The translations under genes were made by a program, and so were the position numbers. Positions 41,330 through 49,696 of a DNA stretch of 64,000 bases are shown here, piece after piece. The DNA is from Chryseobacterium sp. Leaf404 (GTDB lineage Bacteria > Bacteroidota > Bacteroidia > Flavobacteriales > Weeksellaceae): contig NZ_LMQM01000001.1 of the NCBI RefSeq assembly GCF_001424145.1, positions 682,001-746,000 on the forward strand. The letters are read 5' to 3'. The notes below the pieces were generated by a model. The model worked only from the letters and a program-made list of their open reading frames with translations, searched no databases and was not told the DNA's origin. How positions within the stretch are numbered: the stretch's first letter is position 1; every line of letters starts with the position of its first letter.

Positions 41330-43525
41330 TTATCTTGTAAATAACATTTCTCTATATTTTGTCATTGGCCAAAGCTCATCATCCACCATCATTTCAAGGT
41401 CATCAGATGCTTCTCTGATGGGGTCAAACAATGGGATTACGCTTGTGCAGTACAATTCTGCCTGTTTTTGGCTTTCAGACGTTGCTTTTGCAGCTTCTCT
41501 TGCTTTCATTAGATCTTCTACACCCAGTTTGATTTTAGAAATGTTTTCAGAAATCTGCGTAATTAAACTGATCTGTTCTTTCGCTAGCGTTTTGAATTCT
41601 TTTTCACCAAAAATATCTTTCAGACCCTTTACGTTTTCAATCAGTCTGTTCTGGTAATTCAAAGCTGAAGGAATGATGTGGTTTCTTGCGATATCGCTCA
41701 AAACTCTCGCTTCAATATCAATAACGGTTGAGTATTTTTCTAATTTGATCTCGTTTCTCGCTTCCACTTCTCTGTGGTTGAAGATTCCGATTTCTTCATA
41801 AAGGTCCAGGAATTTCTGGTTCATTTCCTGCTTCAGTGCTTCCGGAGTTGTTTTCCAGTTGTTCAGGCCTCTTTTTTCAGCTTCAAGAGCCCAGTCGTCA
41901 GAATATCCGTCGCCCTCAAACATAATGTTTTTACACTGCTTGATGTATTCTCTTAAAACGTTGAAAATAGCTTCGTCTTTTTTAAGTCCGGTTTCAATTA
42001 AGGCGTCCACTTCTTTTTTAAAATCGCTCAGCTGTTTTGCAGCAATCGTGTTCATTACCGTCATAGATTCTGCGCAGTTTGCAGAAGAACCTACCGCTCT
42101 GATCTCGAATTTATTTCCTGTAAATGCAAAAGGAGAAGTTCTGTTTCTATCCGTATTATCCAACAGGATTTCAGGGATTTTTCCAACTACATTTAGTTTT
42201 AAATCTGTTTTTTCGTCCGGTGAAAGTTTTCCTTCCGTTACTTTTTCAAGTTCTTCCAAAACTCTGAACAGCTGGCTTCCGATAAATACAGAAATAATTG
42301 CCGGTGGAGCTTCATTCGCACCCAATCTGTGGTCATTACTTGCAGAAGCAATACTTGCTCTCAAAAGATCTGCATATTCGTGTACCGCTTTAATAGTATT
42401 AACAAAGAATGTTAAGAACTGTAAATTTTTCTTAGGATTTTTTCCCGGGCTCAAAAGGTTTTCACCTGTGTCTGTTGCAAGAGACCAATTGTTATGTTTT
42501 CCGCTTCCGTTTACACCTGCAAAAGGTTTTTCGTGGAATAAAATATGGAAATGGTGTCTGTGAGCTGTTCTTGCCATCACATCCATCAAAAGAGAGTTGT
42601 GATCAACGGCAACGTTTACTTCTTCAAACATCGGAGCAAGCTCAAACTGGTTTGGAGCCACCTCGTTGTGTCTTGTAGTAACCGGAATTCCAAGTTTCAT
42701 ACATTCAACCTCCAGTTCTTTCATGAAATTCATGACTCTCGTAGGGATTGAGCCAAAATAGTGGTCATCCAGCTGCTGTCCTTTTGCAGGAGAGTGTCCC
42801 AACAAAGTTTTACCTGTCAAAACCAGATCCGGACGGGATTGATACAATGCAGAATCAACCAAAAAATATTCTTGCTCCCAACCTAAAGTGGGCGTTACTT
42901 TCGTTACGTTTTTATCAAAGTACTGCATTACGTCAGTTGCAGCTTCGTCTACCGCGTGCAGAGCTCTCAATAAAGGTGCTTTGTAATCTAAAGTTTCTCC
43001 TGTATAAGAGATAAAGATGGAAGGAATACATAAAGTGGTTCCCATGATAAATGCCGGAGAAGTTGGGTCCCAGGCAGTATAACCTCTTGCTTCAAAAGTA
43101 TTTCTGATACCACCGTTCGGGAAAGAAGATGCATCCGGCTCCTGCTGGATCAATAAGTTTCCGCTGAATCTTTCGATCGCTCTACCGCCTTCAATTGGAG
43201 TAAAAAATGAATCGTGTTTTTCTGCAGTGCTGCCTGTCAATGGCTGAAACCAGTGTGTGTAGTGAGTAACTCCTTTGCTCATTGCCCAGTCTTTCATAGC
43301 AACCGCTACCTGATCTGCGATGAGTCTCTGGATTTTGCTTCCTTTTTTAATAGCATCCATGATAGACTGGAATGCCTCTTTTGTTAAATATTCTCTCATA
43401 GTGTTTTCAGAGAATACATTTTCACAAAACAATTCTGATAATTTAGCAGGAATTTCTACCGTGTTATCTTTTCTAAAGTCCTTGAATGGTAAAGTTTCTA
43501 ACGCTTTGAATCTTAAAGTTGACAT
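41330..43525 (-). CDS. glnN: Type III glutamine synthetase
   Basis: A 731-residue GSIII, the large form of glutamine synthetase typical of Bacteroidetes and cyanobacteria. Motifs: THWFQPLTGSTAEKHDSF, SSFPNGGIRNTFEARGYTAWDPTSPAF, GWEQEYFLVD, RHNEVAPNQFELAP (GS catalytic core), GVNGSGKHNNWSL, RLGANEAPPAIIS and FAFTGNKFEIRAVGSSAN. I place the start at 43525 (MSTLRFKAL): the upstream ATG at 43549 lies within the -7 element TAAATTTG. Length then matches the usual about 730. Ammonium assimilation with gdhA at 61.9 kb. Confidence 0.95.
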   Translation of the reverse strand: MSTLRFKALETLPFKDFRKDNTVEIPAKLSELFCENVFSENTMREYLTKEAFQSIMDAIKKGSKIQRLIADQVAVAMKDWAMSKGVTHYTHWFQPLTGSTAEKHDSFFTPIEGGRAIERFSGNLLIQQEPDASSFPNGGIRNTFEARGYTAWDPTSPAFIMGTTLCIPSIFISYTGETLDYKAPLLRALHAVDEAATDVMQYFDKNVTKVTPTLGWEQEYFLVDSALYQSRPDLVLTGKTLLGHSPAKGQQLDDHYFGSIPTRVMNFMKELEVECMKLGIPVTTRHNEVAPNQFELAPMFEEVNVAVDHNSLLMDVMARTAHRHHFHILFHEKPFAGVNGSGKHNNWSLATDTGENLLSPGKNPKKNLQFLTFFVNTIKAVHEYADLLRASIASASNDHRLGANEAPPAIISVFIGSQLFRVLEELEKVTEGKLSPDEKTDLKLNVVGKIPEILLDNTDRNRTSPFAFTGNKFEIRAVGSSANCAESMTVMNTIAAKQLSDFKKEVDALIETGLKKDEAIFNVLREYIKQCKNIMFEGDGYSDDWALEAEKRGLNNWKTTPEALKQEMNQKFLDLYEEIGIFNHREVEARNEIKLEKYSTVIDIEARVLSDIARNHIIPSALNYQNRLIENVKGLKDIFGEKEFKTLAKEQISLITQISENISKIKLGVEDLMKAREAAKATSESQKQAELYCTSVIPLFDPIREASDDLEMMVDDELWPMTKYREMLFTR

Positions 43526-43908
43526 ATAGTGTTGAATTTTATGGGGCAAATTTACGAAAAAAATGAATTAAAAATATTTTCACCCTAAATTTTTAGGGGT
43601 TATTTTTATTTTTGAATAATTTTTAAGAAAGAATTTGTGTCATAAGAGATGTCTTAAGGATAGAAATGTAATTCCTAAAAAGAATACCTAATAACGAATG
43701 TAGGCTTTATTTTCCACTGCTATTATAATATGAATAAAAGTTATCACGATTTTCTTTCTGCATTTTTCAAATAGCTTTAATTTTAAAAATCATCTAATAA
43801 ATAAACTAAATTTTTTAGAATAAGCTGGTAAGTAGTTGAAACAAGGCTATTTAAAATACTAATTTATTTTTCGTAACTTGCGAGACTTTTTATAAAAATT
43901 TTAAATAT
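43526..43908. other. AT-rich divergent intergenic region
   Basis: 383 bp between glnN and the gene at 43909. I see only the minus-strand -7 of glnN (43547-43554); the rest is AT-rich, with no ORF of note, tRNA, clear hairpin, or exact TAnnTTTG for the plus-strand gene (the nearest is TAACTTG around 43876). Confidence 0.6.
43547..43554 (-). promoter_or_regulatory. -7 element of glnN
   Basis: Minus strand reads TAAATTTG, 21 bp before the ATG at 43525; it overlaps the rejected upstream ATG. Confidence 0.5.
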
Positions 43909-45600
43909 ATGACAAATTCTAGAGCAAGAGAAACCACCGAGGCAATCGAAAGACTGTACATTTCTATGAGACACCTGTTTTATAGAGGTTTTTTCAAGCC
44001 AAGCGGAGTTTCCGGAGAAAGCATTAGAAGTTTGTTGAAGACGATCAATCCCGAAATTTACGGTACCATGAGCGTTCCAAGCAAGTTGGAGCTTGATGGT
44101 TTGATGTATGTTTTAGACAGACTTCCGGAAGGAATAGAAGAATGCGCTTTCATTCATCTTACATCAGACGAAGGCTTTGATAAAGGGAGCTTTGAGCCGA
44201 TCGTTCCTAAAAAAAGAAGAAGAAACTGTTACCGTATCGATGAGCATCAGATGAATATCGAAGTTCTTTTGGGACGTTCAGAAATCTATGATATCCTTAC
44301 GCATTTAACGTTCTTATTTATAGAAGCCGATAAAATCCGCAACCTCGCATTTATTCAGGATGAAAACTGGAAGCCAACAAGAGCTTTCAAAATTATCGAA
44401 GAAGTGGTAAAAGGCGAGAAAAAATTCAGCAGAAGAGAAAAAGAAGTCGCATTGATTCATCTTTCTTCTTTAATAGGAAGAACTTTTGATGAAACTTTAA
44501 ATGCCTACAATACGTTTGGCGAAGATGAAAACCCAGACAGATTATTCAAAATCATTTACCATTTAGGGAAAGTGAGTCTGGAAGATGCCAAACAGAGCCG
44601 TGAGCGCGAAATTTATTTCAGTGCAATCTTAAAAGAACGTGTGGGGCATCATTATTTTGGTGAAAAATGGGCTCACAAAGTGAAAGAAGTTTTATTTGAA
44701 AACGATCTTCACATGCGTCCGTTACACATTATTTCTGCGAATATGCATTCCGTGAAAAACATGCTCTTCGGAAACGATGCATTGAAGAAAAAACAGACTA
44801 AAGAAGTTGACTACAAACTTTATCAGGAAATTTCAAACAAAAAAGATCTTCGTGATAAAGTGTTAAAATACTCTCAGGAGCAGGGCTTAATTTATATTGA
44901 CGACAGAAGTGGCAGTAATATCGACGTTCAGATCATCGATTTAAGCAAAATTGATTTGAAAAACACGCCTTTCAGTGATACAAAATTTACCGGCGACGAT
45001 GTTGTTCTGGTTTTCGATTACGCTTTCGGCGAGCAGGCCTTTGAGGTAATGGATGAATTGCTGAGACCATTTGAGCAGAAAGGCGAAGTCTATATGATGA
45101 AAGTAAAATCTGTATCAATCATGGGGAAAGCAGGAATTCTCGCCGGTGGTAAAGGCGACATCATGATTCCGACTTCCCATATTTTTGAAGGAACGGCAGA
45201 CAATTACCCATTTGAAAATGCTTTGAAACTGGATGATTTTAAAGATGATGAACTGAAAGCCTTTGAAGGACCGATGATTACCGTTTTAGGAACCTCACTT
45301 CAGAACAGAGATATTCTTCAGTATTTTATGAACACCTCATGGAAAGCCATCGGACTGGAAATGGAAGGTGCACACTATCAAAAGGCAATTCAGGTAGCGT
45401 CAAAAATCAGACATCACATCTATCCTGATTTATTTGTCTGCTATGCTTATTACGCATCAGATAATCCTTTAGAAACGGGTTCTACACTGTCTTCAGGTGG
45501 TTTAGGGCTTACGGGCGTGAAACCAACCTATCTCATCACGTTAAGAATTCTGGAAAAGATTCTGACAAGCGGAGCGAAAGAAGTTTCTTCTAAAAAATAA
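43909..45600 (+). CDS. Two-domain protein: unknown helical N-terminus and nucleoside-phosphorylase-like C-terminus
   Basis: A 563-residue cytoplasmic protein with no signal or membrane segment. Residues about 1-340 are mainly helical, with TEAIERLYISMRHLF near the start; not recognised. Residues about 360-560 carry motifs of the purine nucleoside phosphorylase/MTAN superfamily: GKAGILAGGKGDIMIPT (406-422), a long loop, LEMEGAHYQ (483-491; the EMEGA substrate-binding motif, Glu486) and YASDNP (515-520, place of the catalytic Asp). It resembles what databases call DUF6909 (name from memory). If active it would cleave a nucleoside or a nucleotide-like ligand. Monocistronic, with a strong terminator after. 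Confidence 0.72.
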   Translation: MTNSRARETTEAIERLYISMRHLFYRGFFKPSGVSGESIRSLLKTINPEIYGTMSVPSKLELDGLMYVLDRLPEGIEECAFIHLTSDEGFDKGSFEPIVPKKRRRNCYRIDEHQMNIEVLLGRSEIYDILTHLTFLFIEADKIRNLAFIQDENWKPTRAFKIIEEVVKGEKKFSRREKEVALIHLSSLIGRTFDETLNAYNTFGEDENPDRLFKIIYHLGKVSLEDAKQSREREIYFSAILKERVGHHYFGEKWAHKVKEVLFENDLHMRPLHIISANMHSVKNMLFGNDALKKKQTKEVDYKLYQEISNKKDLRDKVLKYSQEQGLIYIDDRSGSNIDVQIIDLSKIDLKNTPFSDTKFTGDDVVLVFDYAFGEQAFEVMDELLRPFEQKGEVYMMKVKSVSIMGKAGILAGGKGDIMIPTSHIFEGTADNYPFENALKLDDFKDDELKAFEGPMITVLGTSLQNRDILQYFMNTSWKAIGLEMEGAHYQKAIQVASKIRHHIYPDLFVCYAYYASDNPLETGSTLSSGGLGLTGVKPTYLITLRILEKILTSGAKEVSSKK

Positions 45601-45620
45601 GTCTGATAACACAGAATATC

Positions 45621-45656
45621 AATCCTTCAAGGTTTCCAAAACCTTGAAGGATTTTT
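45621..45656 (+). terminator. Terminator (GTTT/AAAC-core hairpin)
   Basis: Perfect 15-bp stem, AATCCTTCAAGGTTT (45621-45635) / AAACCTTGAAGGATT (45639-45653), 3-nt loop, then T-rich sequence. Confidence 0.85.
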
Positions 45657-45660
45657 ATTT

Positions 45661-45724
45661 CCACCAGATCTCGCAGATTATTATGCGCAATCATCTGTGA
45701 AAATCCGTGCAATCTGTAAGAAAT
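45661..45724. repeat. Degenerate CTGTG-type dispersed repeat
   Basis: Imperfect repeated units inside 64 bp: the words GCAATC, ATCTGTGA, CCGTGCAATC and ATCTGTAAG alternate, with CTCGCAGATT on the left. Sequences of this kind are scattered in flavobacterial intergenic regions (from memory). No gene lies within it. Confidence 0.45.
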
Positions 45725-45757
45725 TCAAAAAATAGTTATCTTTAAAAAAACAAAACA

Positions 45758-46252
45758 ATGAGCACACCCTCACAATTAGCCAAAAGATTCCGTGAAGTTG
45801 TATTGGATGGAAAATGGATTGCCAATACCAATTTTAAAGATCAGCTTTCAGATGTAACATGGCAGCAGGCAAACACGAAAATTGCCAATCTCAACACCAT
45901 CGCCATGCTCACTTTTCATATTGATTATTACATCGCCGGAATTCTCAACGTTTTCGAAGGTGGAGAACTGGAAATCAAAGACAGATTCAGTTTTGATCTT
46001 CAGCCAATCGAATCTCAGGAGCAATGGGAATCTCTTTTAAATAAGCTCTGGACTGACGCAGAAAAGTTTGCCTCGTTACTGGAACAAATGCCGGATTCTG
46101 AAATGCATGAAAAGTTTGTTGATGAAAAATACGGAACTTATCTCAGAAATATGGACGGGATGATCGAGCATTGCTATTATCATTTAGGACAGATTACTCT
46201 GATTAAAAAAATAATTCATTTCAACGCAAACAACACTGATGCTTTTCACTGA
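45758..46252 (+). CDS. DinB-superfamily (YfiT/DUF1572-like) protein
   Basis: A 164-residue four-helix protein. Metal-site His residues of the DinB/YfiT superfamily appear in AMLTFHIDYYIAG (first helix pair) and in the last helix EHCYYHLGQITLIKK; the third ligand is the second His of that helix. Bacillithiol- or thiol-transferase activity is known for some members, but the substrate is not predictable. Sits alone between two hairpins. Confidence 0.75.
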   Translation: MSTPSQLAKRFREVVLDGKWIANTNFKDQLSDVTWQQANTKIANLNTIAMLTFHIDYYIAGILNVFEGGELEIKDRFSFDLQPIESQEQWESLLNKLWTDAEKFASLLEQMPDSEMHEKFVDEKYGTYLRNMDGMIEHCYYHLGQITLIKKIIHFNANNTDAFH

Positions 46253-46288
46253 TTGGTACAGTTGCATTTTGAGGTTTAAAAGTTGAAC

Positions 46289-46317
46289 CTATTCAAAGTT
46301 TTTGAAACTTTGAATAG
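46289..46317. repeat. GTTT/AAAC-core hairpin without T tract
   Basis: Perfect 13-bp stem CTATTCAAAGTTT (46289-46301) / AAACTTTGAATAG (46305-46317), 3-nt loop, between convergent genes. The core matches hairpins at 41208 and 45621. The absence of a T tract makes simple termination less likely. Confidence 0.6.
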
Positions 46318-46329
46318 CAATTAGTCTTA

Positions 46330-46964
46330 TTAAATAATTATTTTTAAAGCATTTACCTCTTTATAATCTATGTTGGGTTGTTCATTTTTTAATGAAAGCT
46401 CATCAATAACTATAGAATCGCCAGACTTCGTTTTTAAAATTCTATCTTTTGCAGATTGGTTAAATTCTTCACCATAATTAATCAATGGTTCTTCTTGATT
46501 TATCTGATACTGGAACTTTCCTGCTTTTGGTAATTCGTAAACCAGTTGAGGAATAAAATATTTTATTTTAGAAACAGCAAGCTCTTCACTGGTTAGTTTC
46601 ATTTGTATTGTTTGGTTATTTATACTTGCATACGGTCTTTCAATATTAAGGATTCGGAATTTTCTTTTGTCGGTAACCACTCTGTCTCTAATAAACCCTG
46701 AAATGGTATTTCGAGAGTGGTACCAGTTGTAGGAACTATGGAATATCGGTTTTTTCCGTCTTTTTTAACGCCTGCTCCGCTTACCTGTATGCTGTCAGAT
46801 TGCGGAATATCAATATTAAGATGATTTTGTACGCCTCTGTATAAGATGTTAAGTTGTCTATTCTCAACAATAGCTTTGATATCAGACTTTTTAGTAAATG
46901 TTTTTGTTGAAGAGCAATTCAAACATATAATCAAAAGGAGAATGAGGTAAATTGTTTTTTTCAA
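46330..46964 (-). pseudogene. Frameshifted lipoprotein gene with GldM-C-like domains
   Basis: Two overlapping minus-strand frames form one protein. The first (from 46964) has a lipoprotein signal (LIICLNC) and ILYRGVQNHLNIDIP ... TTGTTLEIPFQ, like the GldM C-terminal beta domain (YRGxxN motif); after about 46690 it goes into nonsense. The second frame continues with RVVTDKRKFRILNIERPYASI, the typical FRxxxIPxP-like linker, and a further beta domain to 46330. One base gained or lost near 46690-46710 would join them. Start: a TTG at 46964 is most likely, because the in-frame ATG at 47003 lies upstream of the -7 (46992-46985). True pseudogene, sequencing error, or programmed shift are all possible. 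Confidence 0.6.
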
Positions 46965-46984
46965 AATATTGAATTGTTTACAGT

Positions 46985-46992
46985 CAAATATA
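46985..46992 (-). promoter_or_regulatory. -7 element of the frameshifted lipoprotein gene
   Basis: Minus strand reads TATATTTG, exact TAnnTTTG. Transcription would begin near 46978, downstream of the ATG at 47003, which therefore cannot be the start codon. Confidence 0.45.
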
Positions 46993-47037
46993 TTAATTTT
47001 CAAAATTTACTTACCTTTAAAAAAAATAAAATTTTCA

Positions 47038-48879
47038 ATGAAAAAATCGTTTGCAATACTCTTTGCTTTGATCATTTCACAGTTTCAGGCGCAGCAGAAA
47101 GCTTATTACCAGCAGGCTGCCCAGTACAAAATGGATATTGATGTCAATGCAGAAAAATTTACCTACGAAGGAAATCAGACTTTAAATTACTCCAACAACT
47201 CACCAGACGAGCTCAATGTCGTGTACTTCCATTTGTACTGGAATGCTTTCAAACCCAATTCAATGATGGATCAAAGGGTAGCCGGACAGGGAAAAAACGG
47301 TGATTCACGATTACAGAAAGACGGAGTTTCAAGACTGGCTTCCATTCCTAAAGATCAGGAAGGTGCACAGAATATTCACTGGATCAAACAGAACGGGAAA
47401 AATGTAAAGTTCGAAATTCAGGAAACCGTGATGAAGGTGTATTTAAATGAACCTTTAAAACCCAATTCCAAAACCACTTTTACCATGGAGTGGGACGCTG
47501 TAATTCCACAACAGATTAGAAGAGCTGGGCGAAATAACCGTGAAGGCGTTGATATGACGATGTCTCAATGGTATCCAAAAATCGCGGAATACGATTACGA
47601 TGGCTGGGCAGCTTTCGATTACGTGGGAAGAGAATTTCATGCTCCGTTTTCAGATTTTGATGTGACTATTAAAATCAACAAAGATTACGTCGTTGGAGCA
47701 GGCGGAACTCTTCTGAATCCTACAGAAGTGAAAGGTTACGACGCGTCAGCAAAAATTAAAGCCGACAAAAACAAAGCTACATGGAAATGGTCGGCTAAAA
47801 ATATGCTCGACTTTGCGTGGGCGGCAGACAAAGATTATTCGGTAGAAAGTTTCGAAATTCCGCAGGGACCGAAAGTGTTTTTCGTATATCAGAAAAACGA
47901 TAAAACCAAAGTTTGGGGCGAGGCAAAACCATACATCACAAAGTATTTCCAGATTATGAATTCCCGGTTCGGAAATTACGCTTGGCCTTCATACGCATTC
48001 ATCCAGGGTGGTGATGGCGGAATGGAATACGGGATGTGTACTATGATTTTAGGTGAAGCAGGAAGCGTTGAAGATTTAATGGGGCTGATGGTTCACGAAG
48101 GTTCGCACTCGTGGTATCAGCAGATGCTCGCCACCAACGAACCACTGAGACCGTGGATGGATGAAGGTTTCACCAGCTATGCAGAAAGCATCGTAATGCA
48201 CGAGCTGTTTCCTCCAAAAGAAAATATACCCAATGCTTTTACTTCAAAGATTGATGCCTACAGAAATATTGTCAAAAGAGGAATCGAAGAACCAGCAGTT
48301 TGGCTGGGTGACCACCATGACAACGGTACGGCGTACAGTTTTGCAAGTTATGTGAAAGGTGAATTGTATCTGGTTCAGTTGGGTTACATTGTTGGCGAAG
48401 AAAATTTGGCTAAAATCATGAAAGAATATTTTGCTCAGTGGGCAATGAAACATCCTACAGATAGAGATTTCCTCCACATCGCACAGAATATTTCGGGGAT
48501 GGATCTGAAGTGGTTTCATCATTACTGGATCAACACAACCAAGACCATCGACTACGGAATTAAAGACGTAAAATACGACGCAAAATCTACAACGATAACT
48601 TTAGTTAACAACAGCCAGGTTCCTATGCCGATCGATTTTTCTGTGATGACAACCGATAAAAAGGTGATCACCTACCAAATCCCGATGAACATGACCCGTA
48701 CGTGGAAAGCTAAAGATATCTTCGGAGATTTCAGAACCATGCCGTATTGGCCATGGACGCAGAAAGAATATAGCATCACCGTGCCTTACAGCAAGTCTCA
48801 ACTAAGCGTTTTAGGAATAGATTTCAGCCAGAGAATGGCAGATGTAAATCCTTCGGATAATTTTGTTGAGGTGAAATAA
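47038..48879 (+). CDS. M1-family zinc metallopeptidase, secreted
   Basis: A 613-residue exported peptidase of the gluzincin clan. Signal peptide ends at SQFQAQ; start chosen at 47038 (MKKSFAIL) over an in-frame ATG at 46969 because it gives the signal. The zinc site HEGSH (353-357) is followed after 18 residues by Glu376 in DEGFTSYAE: the HExxH-x18-E signature of M1 aminopeptidases. GGDGGMEYGMCT (about 337) is the exopeptidase-type GxMEN-like motif, altered to GGMEY. Periplasmic or outer-membrane peptide degradation. Divergent from the frameshifted lipoprotein gene. Confidence 0.9.
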   Translation: MKKSFAILFALIISQFQAQQKAYYQQAAQYKMDIDVNAEKFTYEGNQTLNYSNNSPDELNVVYFHLYWNAFKPNSMMDQRVAGQGKNGDSRLQKDGVSRLASIPKDQEGAQNIHWIKQNGKNVKFEIQETVMKVYLNEPLKPNSKTTFTMEWDAVIPQQIRRAGRNNREGVDMTMSQWYPKIAEYDYDGWAAFDYVGREFHAPFSDFDVTIKINKDYVVGAGGTLLNPTEVKGYDASAKIKADKNKATWKWSAKNMLDFAWAADKDYSVESFEIPQGPKVFFVYQKNDKTKVWGEAKPYITKYFQIMNSRFGNYAWPSYAFIQGGDGGMEYGMCTMILGEAGSVEDLMGLMVHEGSHSWYQQMLATNEPLRPWMDEGFTSYAESIVMHELFPPKENIPNAFTSKIDAYRNIVKRGIEEPAVWLGDHHDNGTAYSFASYVKGELYLVQLGYIVGEENLAKIMKEYFAQWAMKHPTDRDFLHIAQNISGMDLKWFHHYWINTTKTIDYGIKDVKYDAKSTTITLVNNSQVPMPIDFSVMTTDKKVITYQIPMNMTRTWKAKDIFGDFRTMPYWPWTQKEYSITVPYSKSQLSVLGIDFSQRMADVNPSDNFVEVK

Positions 48880-48885
48880 TTCTGA

Positions 48886-48922
48886 AATATCGCTGCATTA
48901 CGAAGCCCTGAAAGGGCAACAT
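48886..48922. repeat. Small dispersed-type hairpin GCCCTGAAAGGGC
   Basis: GCCC TGAAA GGGC hairpin inside CGAAGCCCTGAAAGGGCAAC, directly ahead of the M1 peptidase terminator. Similar AGCCCTGAAAGGGC words are, from memory, frequent between flavobacterial genes. Confidence 0.35.
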
Positions 48923-48924
48923 CA

Positions 48925-48962
48925 AAAATCCCCGAAGAAAACTACTTCGGGGATTTTGTTTT
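48925..48962 (+). terminator. Terminator of the M1 peptidase gene
   Basis: Perfect 13-bp stem AAAATCCCCGAAG (48925-48937) / CTTCGGGGATTTT (48945-48957) with T-rich end. Confidence 0.88.
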
Positions 48963-49033
48963 AAAACGAAAAAATATTCTTGCTTAGCAAACGGAGTTCT
49001 TTTATGAATATAATCTGAATACATTAAAAAAAA

Positions 49034-49678
49034 TTATTTGTCTAGTTTATTTTTCATTTGTTTATGATATAATATGATCTGCGGTATTATCAATAAAAAA
49101 ACAGCAAATGAAGCGGGATTTAATTCTTTTAAGATTGAAAAAATTATAATAACTACCGTAGAAAATAATAATATAAGAAGATTAATTTTGTATGCGATTT
49201 TTATTAATCCTTTTTCTGCAACTTCATCCCAACTGTCAATGATTTTCAGATTTTCATTTTTTGTTATTTCTTGTAATTTTAGAATTAATTTTTTAATGTT
49301 TTTTCGATCAATCTTAGAATTGTTTATATATATTGTTTGATTTTCTGTTCTAATTTTTTTCAGAAACTCTCCGTTATCTAAAACGATCGTTCGTATATCT
49401 TTGATCTGAACCGAAGGAAGCTTTTTATAATTAAAGAAGTTTTTTCTACTCCAAATAAAAACTAATATTTTTTCATTCTCTATAACTATTTGAAGTTTTC
49501 CAACAGAATAATAGTACATTAGAAATAAAGTAATCGCAAAAATTGGAATTATAATAAGTAATGAATTTATTTCGGCTGAAATTACAAGGGCTATTATAAC
49601 AGATAAAGGCAATAAAAACAGGCAACGTAATATCCGTGATTGTTTAAATGTTGTTATTTTATAAGTGTAAATCGACAT
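49034..49678 (-). CDS. AT-rich four-segment membrane protein, unknown
   Basis: A 214-residue protein: membrane segments about 18-37, 39-58, 164-181 and 184-203 flank a soluble middle (about 60-160) with VGKLQIVIENEKILVFIWSRKNF and KKLPSVQIKDIRTIVL, reminiscent of a PH-like bacterial domain. Codon use is unusually AT-rich (many ATA, AAT, TTT) compared with neighbours. No family recognised. It lies between the M1 terminator and the M23 peptidase, 18 bp downstream of the latter's stop. Confidence 0.55.
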   Translation of the reverse strand: MSIYTYKITTFKQSRILRCLFLLPLSVIIALVISAEINSLLIIIPIFAITLFLMYYYSVGKLQIVIENEKILVFIWSRKNFFNYKKLPSVQIKDIRTIVLDNGEFLKKIRTENQTIYINNSKIDRKNIKKLILKLQEITKNENLKIIDSWDEVAEKGLIKIAYKINLLILLFSTVVIIIFSILKELNPASFAVFLLIIPQIILYHKQMKNKLDK

Positions 49679-49696
49679 AGTAGTTAACCTTTATCA

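Noticed and set aside
41859..42563. 234-residue open frame on the plus strand opposite glnN
   Set aside because: Shadow of the conserved glutamine synthetase frame; Ser/Phe-rich composition and no start context.
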